Positions 33,965-41,687 of a stretch of 41,687 bases of DNA are shown here, piece by piece; the first letter of the stretch is position 1; each line of letters begins with the position of its first letter. Source of the stretch: JAMOAW01 sp039908535 (GTDB taxonomy: Bacteria > Pseudomonadota > Magnetococcia > Magnetococcales > JADFZT01); the NCBI GenBank assembly GCA_039908535.1, contig JAMOAW010000041.1:1-41687 (forward strand), written 5' to 3'. The notes beneath the pieces are model-generated. The model did no database searches, had not been told where the DNA came from, and saw only the letters and a list, made by a program, of their open reading frames with translations. The position numbers and the translations under genes are program-made.

Positions 33965-35221
33965 ATGAAAATATCTTTAGTACAGGGCCGTTATTTCAAC
34001 TCCTGGGAAGTTTTAGGCTTAGGATATATCGGAGCCTTTTTAAAAAAACACCTCCCCAATATTGAAATTAACTTTTTTCAGGGCTGTTTTGATGATGATG
34101 AGACGATCATCGCTGGATGCCAAGAGTCAGACATCGTTGCTTTTTCGTGTACAACACCGACCTTTCCCCAGGTGGAGCAGGTCGCCACGCGATTAAAAGC
34201 GATCAACCCGGCTATCCATCTTGTTGTCGGTGGTTATCACGCCTCCTCCTTGCCCGAAGAGTCTATTTTGGGTCCCATAGACCAAGTCGTTGTCGGAGAG
34301 GGCGAATGGGCCATGCTTGACATCGTCAAGGGCAACCGGGCACCCATTGTCATCGGTCCACCCGTAGAGTTTGCCGATCTGCCCTGGCCAGACAGGCGCC
34401 TCATACGCAACGAACGCAACATTCAGGTGGCCTACAACGACAACAAAAAACGCATCACCTCGTTTCAAAGTCAACGCGCTTGCCCTTATAGTTGCACGTA
34501 TTGTTTGGATGGACACACCAAGGTAATGTATCCGAATTTTAAAAAAGCACCTTTGCGATATCGGGCAGTCTCCGATTTGCTTGATGAGATGGAATCTGTA
34601 ACCCAGGAATATAAGTTGGATTTGCTGAAATTTTCTGATCCAACGTGGAACATCAACCAAAAATGGGTGATTGATTTTTGTCGTGAAAAAATCAATCGAA
34701 AATTTAATGTCCCCTTTTATCCAAATATTCATGTGAATGTTGGTAGTGAGGAGATGTTTCAATGGATGGCAAAAGCGGGTTGTTATGAAATAGCTGTCGG
34801 TATTGAATCTGGTTCGCCTAAAACACTCAAACAGATTGGAAAAGGCTCAACTGTTGAAAAAATTCGTAAATCAGTCGAATGGGCCAAACAAGCCAATATC
34901 CTGATCCGAGGATATTTTATTCTTGGAATGCCAGACGAGACGGACGACGATTTAAAAATGACCGATCAATTAGCCGAAGAGTTGAATCTGGATGAATATG
35001 GATTTACAATTCTTTGCCCTTATCCTGGGACAATTTATTATGAAACCGTCCGTCAGGAAAAAATTGATTGGGCCAATGCCGATGAATATTCTAATAATTT
35101 TTGGAATGGAAAATTTTTAAGCAATGCCCAAATTAAAGAATGGCAATCCTACTTTATGAATAAATATGGCCATAAACTTACCGGAAGAAGTGAAAAATTA
35201 AAAAATATACAACAACAATGA
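33965..35221 (+). CDS. B12-binding-domain radical SAM protein
   Basis: A 418-residue radical SAM enzyme. An N-terminal cobalamin-binding-type Rossmann domain (about 1-140; VGGYHASSLPEE, VVVGEGEWAML) precedes the radical SAM barrel with cysteines C173, C177 and C180 in RACPYSCTYC, GIESGS and LGMPDETDDD. Family members do methylations and other radical chemistry on antibiotics, hopanoids and lipids. It carries its own repeat-bearing leader and opens the second half of the biosynthetic cluster. AAGGA lies 10 bases before ATG 33965. The substrate is unknown. Confidence 0.88.
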   Translation: MKISLVQGRYFNSWEVLGLGYIGAFLKKHLPNIEINFFQGCFDDDETIIAGCQESDIVAFSCTTPTFPQVEQVATRLKAINPAIHLVVGGYHASSLPEESILGPIDQVVVGEGEWAMLDIVKGNRAPIVIGPPVEFADLPWPDRRLIRNERNIQVAYNDNKKRITSFQSQRACPYSCTYCLDGHTKVMYPNFKKAPLRYRAVSDLLDEMESVTQEYKLDLLKFSDPTWNINQKWVIDFCREKINRKFNVPFYPNIHVNVGSEEMFQWMAKAGCYEIAVGIESGSPKTLKQIGKGSTVEKIRKSVEWAKQANILIRGYFILGMPDETDDDLKMTDQLAEELNLDEYGFTILCPYPGTIYYETVRQEKIDWANADEYSNNFWNGKFLSNAQIKEWQSYFMNKYGHKLTGRSEKLKNIQQQ

Positions 35222-35227
35222 TAAATT

Positions 35228-35260
35228 CTAGGTGTATTGGAAAAATAGAAATCAACCCTT
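35228..35260 (-). repeat. Remnant of a hairpin-repeat end
   Basis: GTGTATTGGAAAAATAGAAATCAA matches the degenerated ATGTATCGG end of the repeat family; the rest is lost. It lies between the radical SAM gene and the sugar transferase gene. Confidence 0.4.
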
Positions 35261-35301
35261 TCAGGGGCACAAACGCTCAAAGTCACCCGGGTAAGTGATC
35301 T

Positions 35302-35895
35302 ATGCGGACCAAACGTATCTTTGACTTTTTTTTTGCCCTGGTTGCGATCCTAATTTTGGCTCCATTTTTAATCCTATTTGCTATTATAATTAAGCTCGAT
35401 TCACCTGGGCCCGTTTTTTTTGTGCAAGAACGAGTCGGACGATACGGGAAAATTTTTAAAATATTAAAATTTCGAACGATGTTTGTCCATTCTGAAAAAG
35501 AAGGCTCCCAAGTTACGGTATCAAAGGATACGAGGGTAACATCAAGTGGCAAGATTTTGCGAAGATTTAAAATTGATGAATTACCACAAATTTTCAATGT
35601 CTTATATGGCGACATGAGCTTTGTTGGTCCACGTCCTGAAGTTCCGAAATTTGTGGCTTTCTATCCTGAAAAAACAAAGGAGATCGTGTTATCCGTTTCT
35701 CCTGGTATTACCGATTATGCGGCAATTGAATTTAGGAACGAAAATGAGCTGTTAGTGAATCAAAAAGATCCTGAACTATATTATGTCCATGAAATATTGC
35801 CAATTAAGTTAAAATATTATGAAAAATATGTACAGGAACGATCTTTATGGGTTGATATTCGTATTATTATAAAAACTTGCATTCTTATTTTTTAA
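35302..35895 (+). CDS. Undecaprenyl-phosphate sugar-phosphotransferase
   Basis: A 197-residue initiating transferase of the bacterial sugar transferase family (PglC/WcaJ-C type). It has a membrane re-entrant helix near the N terminus (about 6-28), then SPGPVFFVQERVGRYGK, KILKFRTMF, RRFKIDELPQIFNVLYGDMSFVGPRPE. Such enzymes load a sugar phosphate onto undecaprenyl phosphate to start a glycan. It is single-domain, like PglC. The codon use looks more AT-rich than the flagellar genes. The DegT aminotransferase follows 29 bases later. Confidence 0.92.
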   Translation: MRTKRIFDFFFALVAILILAPFLILFAIIIKLDSPGPVFFVQERVGRYGKIFKILKFRTMFVHSEKEGSQVTVSKDTRVTSSGKILRRFKIDELPQIFNVLYGDMSFVGPRPEVPKFVAFYPEKTKEIVLSVSPGITDYAAIEFRNENELLVNQKDPELYYVHEILPIKLKYYEKYVQERSLWVDIRIIIKTCILIF

Positions 35896-35924
35896 TTTTC
35901 ACTTTATTTTAAGGATAATGATTC

Positions 35925-37103
35925 ATGTCTCTTGCATCTAACCCTTGGCCTTATTTCGAACAAGATGAAATTGATGCCGTATCGCAGACGTTGATGTCAG
36001 GTAAAATTAACTATTGGACAGGGAGCGCATGTCGCCTATTTGAGGAAGAATTTGCTGCATTCTGTAAAGTGAACCATGGTGTGGCTCTCGCCAATGGCTC
36101 GGTGGCCATAGAATTGGCACTTCGTGCCTTGGAAATAGGTTCGGATGATGAAGTCGTTGTCACGCCACGAACCTTTATGGCCTCTGCAAGTTCTATGATT
36201 ATGTGCGGTGCAAAACCGGTTTTTGCTGATATTGATCCCATTAGCCAAAATATTACGGCGGAAACCATTGCCAAGGTTCTTACCCCTCGGACCAAAGCCA
36301 TCATTGCGGTCCATTTGGCTGGTTGGCCATGTGATATGGATCCTATTAACGAATTGGCCAAGAGACATGGACTCAAGGTAATTGAGGATTGCGCCCAGGC
36401 CCATGGTGCCATGTATAAAGGTCGTGTGGTCGGCTCTTTTGGTGATATGGCCGCTTTTTCCTTCTGTAATGATAAAATCATTACCACAGGTGGTGAAGGT
36501 GGCATGTTGCTGACCAACGATTATGAACTTTGGAAACGGGCTTGGTCATTTAAAGATCATGGTCGTGATTATGATGAAGTGAACAAAACAGATCATCCCC
36601 CCGGTTTTCGTTGGGTTTGTCATACGTTTGGAACCAACTGGCGCATGACTGAGATGCAAGCAGCCATTGGTCGTATTCAGCTACGAAAATTGCCCAAATG
36701 GCTCGAACGTCGGCGCAAAAATGCTGCCATTCTCACAAAATGTTTTAAAACGATCCCCGCGCTTCGTGTCATTGAGCCAACAGATTCCATTGAACACGCC
36801 TACTATAAATATGATGTGTTCGTCAGGCCTGAAAAACTTAAACAAGATTGGTCTCGTGACAGAATTCTGGAGGCCATTGAGCAGGCAGGGGTCGTTTGTC
36901 GTCAAGGTCACTGTCCAGAAGTGTATCGAGAGAAAGCCTTTACAAAAATGGGACTCCATCTTATGGAAAGATTGCCCATCGCCAAGCACCTCGGAGAGAC
37001 AAGTCTTCAATTTCTTGTCCATCCCACATTGGGGGATAGTGAAATGGGGGAGATTTGTCGGATAGTCAACGAAGTGTTGATTGATGCATCTGTGGCTGAA
37101 TAA
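35925..37103 (+). CDS. DegT/DnrJ/EryC1/StrS-type sugar aminotransferase
   Basis: A 392-residue PLP-dependent aminotransferase, probably acting on a nucleotide-activated keto sugar. SDDEVVVTPRTFMASASS and VIEDCAQAHGAMYKGR are visible, and the PLP lysine is in NDKIITTGGEGG (K184). PglE-, ArnB- and WecE-like enzymes of this family make amino sugars used by an initiating transferase, which fits the PglC-like neighbour. A hairpin repeat block follows its stop. Confidence 0.93.
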   Translation: MSLASNPWPYFEQDEIDAVSQTLMSGKINYWTGSACRLFEEEFAAFCKVNHGVALANGSVAIELALRALEIGSDDEVVVTPRTFMASASSMIMCGAKPVFADIDPISQNITAETIAKVLTPRTKAIIAVHLAGWPCDMDPINELAKRHGLKVIEDCAQAHGAMYKGRVVGSFGDMAAFSFCNDKIITTGGEGGMLLTNDYELWKRAWSFKDHGRDYDEVNKTDHPPGFRWVCHTFGTNWRMTEMQAAIGRIQLRKLPKWLERRRKNAAILTKCFKTIPALRVIEPTDSIEHAYYKYDVFVRPEKLKQDWSRDRILEAIEQAGVVCRQGHCPEVYREKAFTKMGLHLMERLPIAKHLGETSLQFLVHPTLGDSEMGEICRIVNEVLIDASVAE

Positions 37104-37155
37104 TGATTGGGGAGCGTTTCGTCTATAACTCCCAGGGGGCGCCTTTGATTCCTTG

Positions 37156-37383
37156 ATGTATGGGAAAAATAAAAATCAAGACCTTGGGGGGGGCAGAACT
37201 GTCCCTCTTTTCTTTTAATTCTTAAAAAAAAGAGGGGGTCTGGGGGATTCATCCCCCAGGGTTTTGATTTTTATTTTGATGTATCGGAAAAATAAAAAAT
37301 CAAGACCTTGGGGGGCGGAGAACCGCCCCCCAATTCCCCCCACCCTTTTTTTTTAATTTTTTGCCCGCAGGGCACTATATTCT
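37156..37383 (-). repeat. Modular hairpin repeat, copies 11a and 11b (tandem)
   Basis: Two copies in tandem: 37156-37278 (ATGTATGGG end through the GATTCATC hairpin) and 37279-37383 (ATGTATCGG end through GCCCGCAGGGC). They lie between convergent genes (DegT aminotransferase and HlyD-like adaptor), where their hairpins could terminate both. Confidence 0.85.
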
Positions 37384-37393
37384 TATCTGGTTA

Positions 37394-38785
37394 TCAAGGT
37401 TCCCGCAATCCTTCATCCAACATGCGAATCAGGGGATATAAAAAATAAGAGATGACCGAACGATGCCCAACCTTGATCTCGGCGGTCAAAGCCATTCCAG
37501 GTAAAAGGCGAGTATTTTTAGCAACTTGTACTAAAGTCATAGGGCCAAGTTTAAGGCGTCCTATATAAAAAGCCTCTCCCTTAACCATGGCCATCTGCTG
37601 GGTGCGTGGAAAGGCATCTTGGCTAAAGGTTCTTAAAGTCGCCTCTAAGGTGCCATGTTTTTGAAAGGGAAAGGCATCCAGTTTGATTTTGGCAGAATCT
37701 TCAACACGTAACAAACCGATGTCTGCGGTTTCCACCTCAACTTCGGCTTCTAGGGGGGTGTTGAGGGGGACAAGGGTGAAGAGTGGTTCGGCTTCGCGGA
37801 CGACGGAACCCACCGAACGTTTGGCCACCTCCAATACCACAGAATCGACAGGGGCGGTCAGACTGACCAATTCGCGTTTGCGACGGGCCTTATCCAATTG
37901 ATCTTCAGCCACATCCCGGTCTCGGCGCGCCGAGACCAACTCTTCGGCCACTTTTTGCATCCATTCTCGCACATAGGCCTCTTTTTCAGCCGCCACTTCG
38001 GCGATATTTCGCCCTACCTCTTGGACACGATGGATCGCTTGTTGCAATTGTTGTTGCAGGTTTAATAAAGACTCTTTGGCATCCAATACCTTCAGGCGTG
38101 CTCCACCGGTATTTTTAAACGATTCGTCATAAATTTTCATAATATCTTGTAAATTTTGAATGCGTTTTTTTAAAGTATCAATCTCCTCTTGGGCGGCGTG
38201 TAGTGTCGTTTTGAGCCGATTGGTTGTCTCGGTATATTGCGCAAGACGTGCGGTATAATTGCCGCGACGGCTACGAAATAACGTTCCCTGTAAGGCTTCA
38301 TCGGAATCCTGGCCAAAAAAGAGAGGCTCTTTTTCCAACAATTCGGCCTCCAGTCGGATAATTTGGGCGTTTAAACTCTTCGTTCGCCCTTCTAATTGGC
38401 TGACATCGGCGGTGGTGAAGGTGGAATCCAATGTTCCGAGCACCTCTCCACGCTGAACCACCCGCCCTTCGCGGACATCAATACTGCGAATGACCGAGGT
38501 CTCCAGCGGTTGTAAGATCACCAATCCGGTGGTGGTAACCAGTTTGCCGCGTGCCACTACAATACGATCCACCTCGGAAAAAGTCGCCCAAAGAATTGCG
38601 ATAACAATCAAAAAAGTCAATAAATATAATATCCCACCCGCAGCCCAAGGAATTGGTTCCGCTTCAATCTCGGCGGCATCGGAGAGAAATGGGCGTGCCA
38701 CTTCCGGTAGCACTGTCGGTGTGCCCAACACGCGTTGTTTTTTCTCTTCAGTCAGAGGTGTTACCGGTAGGTCTGTTTGTCCCAT
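37394..38785 (-). CDS. HlyD-family membrane fusion protein of type I secretion
   Basis: A 463-residue periplasmic adaptor linking the inner-membrane ABC exporter to an outer-membrane TolC-like channel. It has a single membrane helix at about 45-68, then a beta-barrel/lipoyl half (ARGKLVTTTG, DVREGRVVQRGEVLGTLD), a long coiled coil (about 130-310), and the C-terminal lipoyl and beta half (VDSVVLEVAKRSVGSVV, GMALTAEIKVGHRS). ATG 38785 is chosen because the frame above it lies inside the ABC gene; they overlap by 25 bases. No TolC gene is in view. Confidence 0.93.
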   Translation of the reverse strand: MGQTDLPVTPLTEEKKQRVLGTPTVLPEVARPFLSDAAEIEAEPIPWAAGGILYLLTFLIVIAILWATFSEVDRIVVARGKLVTTTGLVILQPLETSVIRSIDVREGRVVQRGEVLGTLDSTFTTADVSQLEGRTKSLNAQIIRLEAELLEKEPLFFGQDSDEALQGTLFRSRRGNYTARLAQYTETTNRLKTTLHAAQEEIDTLKKRIQNLQDIMKIYDESFKNTGGARLKVLDAKESLLNLQQQLQQAIHRVQEVGRNIAEVAAEKEAYVREWMQKVAEELVSARRDRDVAEDQLDKARRKRELVSLTAPVDSVVLEVAKRSVGSVVREAEPLFTLVPLNTPLEAEVEVETADIGLLRVEDSAKIKLDAFPFQKHGTLEATLRTFSQDAFPRTQQMAMVKGEAFYIGRLKLGPMTLVQVAKNTRLLPGMALTAEIKVGHRSVISYFLYPLIRMLDEGLREP

Positions 38786-40893
38786 AGGTGCCTGTATAAA
38801 GTGCATTTTTCCAAAAGGTTGGCATGGGTATCCAAAGCAATGATTCGGCCATTGTCCATGACCGCAATGCCATGACATAACGTGAGTGTCGCTAAACGGT
38901 GCGATACTAAAATCACTGTTCGACCCGCTGCAATGCGCGCCAAGTTATCCATCACCATGGATTCGCTCTCTGGGTCCAAAGAACTGGTCGCCTCGTCCAA
39001 GATTAAAATCGGTGGTTTAGATAACAAGGCTCTCGCCAAAGCCAAGCGTTGTTTTTGTCCACCAGAGAGATTGGCGGCGTTCTCTTCCAGTAGGGTTTCA
39101 TAGCCGTGCGGCAACCGTTCGATAAACTCCACGGCTCCGGCTAAATGGGCCGCCTGGGCAATTTCGTCCAAAGAGGCGTCCGGTTTAGTTACCCCTATGT
39201 TTTCGCGAACACTGCCCCGAAATAAAAAATTATCTTGCAATACCACCCCAATTTGCCGGCGTAAATGGGCCAGATCAATCTCGCGTAAATCCACCCCATC
39301 CAAACGAATAATGCCCTCCTGAATGGGATACATTCCCTGGATTAATTTGGTCAGAGTCGATTTGCCTGAACCGCTACGCCCCACCAATCCTAACAGTGTG
39401 CCCGCAGGCAGATTGAGATGAATCCGGTCTAAAACCGGCGCTGTACTGCTGGCATAACGAAAGCTTACCTGCTGCAACTCAATTCGACCGCGCAAAAGGG
39501 GGGTCAGACCAGCCCGACCAGGGGGTCTTTCTGGAGGATGGTTCATGATGGTAGCCAACATGCTCACCGACAAAGCGGTCTCTTGGTACTCCTGGACCAA
39601 CGAGACGATTTGCACCAGAGGGGTGACCACGCGCCCGGCCAGCATTTGAAAGGCCACCAACGCTCCAACCGTCAACTCTTTAGAAAAAACATCCATGGCC
39701 CCAAAATAGACCACACAAACGGTGAGCATTTGTTCTAAAAATTGTACCAACGCCTGGGCGGTAATCGAGATTTTGCCCACCCGAAAATGCATCCGTACCG
39801 CTTGTGCAGACTTTTGCTCCCAATGGCGCCGTTTCACCGGTTCAATAGCGGAAGCCTTGACAGTACGCATTCCCTGGATGGTTTCCACCAAAAAGCCTTG
39901 TCGCAGGGCTTCGGCATTGTATAAATCCCGCAAACGCCGTCGAAAAGGTCCAATCACCACAAAAATGACCACGGCGATGAGACCGGTAATCAATAACGTC
40001 AAAAAGGTTAGTTTGGCACTATAAAAAAATAGCAGGGGGATGAAGACAAATAAGCCAACGGCATCTAGAAGGGTAAATAGCAGGCGACTGGTTAAAAATT
40101 GGCGGATTTTATCCACCTGCTGCATGTGCCGAACCGTCACGCCAGAGGTGGAAACATCAAAATAATCAATTGGCAGGCTCAATAGATGAGCAAAGGTGCG
40201 GATGGCTAAACGAATGTCTATTTTGTTGGTTGCGTAGAGGGATAACAATTGTCGTAGCCAAGAAAAAACGGCATTAAACAACAACACCGTCACAACGCCT
40301 CCAGCCAAAATTTGTAAGGTGGCAGCACTGTGATGAACCAAGACCTTATCGATCACCAACTGAAAAAAAATCGGTACGGCCAAAGCCAATACCATCATGA
40401 CCACTGCAGCCAAGGCAATGTTGTGAAAGACCTTGCCTTGGCGCAATATTTCGGGAATAAACCAGCGAATTCCAAAAGGTTGTTGTGTATCGCTGAGGGC
40501 ATAATGGCGTTTAATCAGGAGGGTTTCCCCCTGCCATTGGTTTAAAAACGATTCTCGCTCCAATAAAAATAGACCCGGTGTATTGGCTAACGGATCAAAA
40601 ATCGCCACAGCTTCCTGATCCTGACGGGTTCCAGCCACCACCACGCTGTTGCCATTGCTCAATCGGGCCAATACCGGATAAACCCCCTGCAAACGGGTCA
40701 ATTCGTCCCAGGTCAATGTCACCTGTTTGGCCTTTAAGCCCAACTCCGTGGCCATGCGTACCAATGTGCGGGAATCTGGTTCATGGGTGTCCAAAGCATA
40801 TTCGTGAATTAATCGTTCCACTGAGGTGGACAATCCATGGTGGGCTGCTATGCTCACTAAACAACGCACAGATGTATGGGAAGCAATTGTCAT
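38761..40893 (-). CDS. Type I secretion ABC transporter (C39-like domain)
   Basis: A 710-residue permease/ATPase of the HlyB/LapB type. The N-terminal C39-peptidase-like domain (about 1-130) starts SVRCLVSIAAHHGL; whether its Cys is catalytic is uncertain. Six membrane helices follow (about 150-440), then the nucleotide-binding domain with Walker A GRSGSGKST (about 502-510), LSGGQ (about 606) and LILDEATSSLD. ATG 40893 has GAAGG 6 bases upstream; the longer frame is a hairpin repeat translated. It exports the RTX protein encoded upstream. Confidence 0.95.
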   Translation of the reverse strand: MTIASHTSVRCLVSIAAHHGLSTSVERLIHEYALDTHEPDSRTLVRMATELGLKAKQVTLTWDELTRLQGVYPVLARLSNGNSVVVAGTRQDQEAVAIFDPLANTPGLFLLERESFLNQWQGETLLIKRHYALSDTQQPFGIRWFIPEILRQGKVFHNIALAAVVMMVLALAVPIFFQLVIDKVLVHHSAATLQILAGGVVTVLLFNAVFSWLRQLLSLYATNKIDIRLAIRTFAHLLSLPIDYFDVSTSGVTVRHMQQVDKIRQFLTSRLLFTLLDAVGLFVFIPLLFFYSAKLTFLTLLITGLIAVVIFVVIGPFRRRLRDLYNAEALRQGFLVETIQGMRTVKASAIEPVKRRHWEQKSAQAVRMHFRVGKISITAQALVQFLEQMLTVCVVYFGAMDVFSKELTVGALVAFQMLAGRVVTPLVQIVSLVQEYQETALSVSMLATIMNHPPERPPGRAGLTPLLRGRIELQQVSFRYASSTAPVLDRIHLNLPAGTLLGLVGRSGSGKSTLTKLIQGMYPIQEGIIRLDGVDLREIDLAHLRRQIGVVLQDNFLFRGSVRENIGVTKPDASLDEIAQAAHLAGAVEFIERLPHGYETLLEENAANLSGGQKQRLALARALLSKPPILILDEATSSLDPESESMVMDNLARIAAGRTVILVSHRLATLTLCHGIAVMDNGRIIALDTHANLLEKCTLYRHLWDKQTYR

Positions 40894-40906
40894 GCAAAAC
40901 CTTCTA

Positions 40907-41010
40907 GAACATAGTGCCCTGCGGGCAAAAAATTTAAAAAAAAGGGTGGGGGGAATTGGGGGGCGGTTCTGGGCCCCCCAAGGTCTTGATTTTTTATTTT
41001 TCCGATACAT
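40907..41010 (+). repeat. Modular hairpin repeat, copy 12 (short form)
   Basis: A short form with the GAACATAGTG/GCCCTGCGGGC end just 14 bases upstream of the ABC start codon, an A-rich spacer, GGGTGGGGGGAATT, the GGGGGGCGG...CCCCCC hairpin and the GATACAT end. A further 36 bases (41011-41046) repeat part of the GGTGGGGCGG hairpin. Confidence 0.85.
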
Positions 41011-41112
41011 TAAAAAGGGTGGGGCGGTTCTCCCCCCACCCACCCACACACTCAAGGAAACCTAAACCATCCAAAGGGAGTTATTTTAGAGCTTATTTTT
41101 ATTATACCCCCC

Positions 41113-41330
41113 GGTACCACCACATTTAAGTGTGGACGATGAACGAGTGCTTGAACAAAAAGCAAAGTCAAGACCTTGGGGGATTGCATCCCCCAATCCC
41201 CCTGCTTTTTGAAGAAAGCAAAACCGAGGTCAAAAGCAAAAGAAAAACCCTGGGGGCAATCCCCCAGACCCCTTTTTTTTTTAATAATAAAATCAAAAAA
41301 CAAATGATTACGGTTAAGTGTGGTGGTACC
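41113..41330 (+). mobile_element. MITE-like element with terminal inverted repeats, copy B
   Basis: A 218-base element, near-identical to the one at 7422-7611 with about 28 extra bases, including AAAAGCAAAAGAAAAAC, inside. The ends are GGTACCACCACATTTAAG and its inverse ending TGTGGTGGTACC. It inserts 6 bases after the RTX stop codon, between the substrate and transporter genes. ACCCCC flanks both sides, a possible but low-complexity target duplication. Confidence 0.8.
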
Positions 41331-41336
41331 CACCCC

Positions 41337-41687
41337 CTAACTCGTCATAAAAATCTGTCCAGCCGTTAGAGTAGAGGTGTTGAGTGTGGCTATGTTAACC
41401 GGCGACAACGCGCCATGGCCATCGGCATCATAGCTCAATATACGGTTCACTGTGTTAAAAATAAACCGTTGATCGGCGTTTGTAGCTATACCTGTTTCAT
41501 CGGCGATAAAGGCCATTGGATCCAATATTCCCGTCGTCAGAGAACCAAAATTTGGACTATAAAAGACAAGTTGATCCCCTTCTAAGCCATTAAAATCGTT
41601 TAGGGTGTCTGGACCTTCATCTGGAGAATTAAAGCGAAACATATCGGCACCAGAACCACCAAAGAGTATATCGCTGCCTTTACCGCC
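41337..41687 (-). CDS. C-terminal end of an RTX (type I secreted) protein, partial
   Basis: Only the last 116 codons are in the window. It begins with the calcium-binding nonapeptide pattern GGKGSDILFGGSGADMF and continues with the C-terminal region typical of RTX type I substrates (FRFNSPDEGPDTLNDF, GDQL, AGQIFMTS at the end), which carries the secretion signal. The gene extends off the right edge. The stop is 41337-41339. It is the likely cargo of the exporter genes downstream. Confidence 0.88.
   Translation of the reverse strand, partial: GGKGSDILFGGSGADMFRFNSPDEGPDTLNDFNGLEGDQLVFYSPNFGSLTTGILDPMAFIADETGIATNADQRFIFNTVNRILSYDADGHGALSPVNIATLNTSTLTAGQIFMTS

Overview
The window looks like a chromosomal stretch of a motile, Gram-negative proteobacterium. 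Evidence: a polar-type flagellar block (flhA-flhF-flhG-fliA), the metX-metW pair, long-form hisG, yajC-secD-secF next to queuosine genes, and a type I secretion locus. The gene order and the many G/C-rich hairpin repeats made me think of magnetotactic cocci (Magnetococcales), but that is a guess; no magnetosome gene is present. No rRNA, tRNA or CRISPR array was seen.

Layout. (1) 1-2.5 kb: two hairpin repeats, an endonuclease III-like glycosylase, serC and a small membrane protein. (2) 3.0-9.8 kb: comEC-queA, a DUF3782-type protein with heptad repeats, a MITE-like element, tgt, and a metallo-beta-lactamase-fold protein. (3) 9.8-16.1 kb: an HDOD protein, a PilZ protein, yajC-secD-secF, an unknown small protein, and a ribosome-hibernation-factor-like frame with no start codon. 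(4) 16.2-20.4 kb, minus strand: hisG; hpt-gph; metX-metW. (5) 20.7-28.1 kb: flhA (broken by an in-gene deletion and frameshift), flhF, flhG, fliA, a DUF2802 protein, a fliK-like gene (frame broken in a run of 11 G), and an FlhB C-terminal-domain-like protein. (6) 28.4-37.1 kb: a compact biosynthetic cluster: two-domain FMN reductase, enolase-superfamily enzyme, PIG-L deacetylase, ATP-grasp ligase, GT2, B12-type radical SAM, undecaprenyl-phosphate sugar transferase and DegT aminotransferase. (7) 37.4-41.7 kb, minus strand: a type I secretion locus with the 3' end of an RTX protein, the ABC exporter and the HlyD-like adaptor.

The most unusual features are three. First, a family of modular hairpin repeats occurs about once every 3 kb. 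Most copies lie in the 5' leader of a gene, always with the same end facing the start codon, and their arms can pair in alternative ways. Second, two elements with terminal inverted repeats (7422-7611 and 41113-41330) share internal modules with that family. Third, the 28.4-37.1 kb enzyme combination matches no glycan or small-molecule pathway I can name. Three genes (flhA, fliK-like, hpf-like) appear damaged, so either this genome has lost functions or the assembly has local errors.
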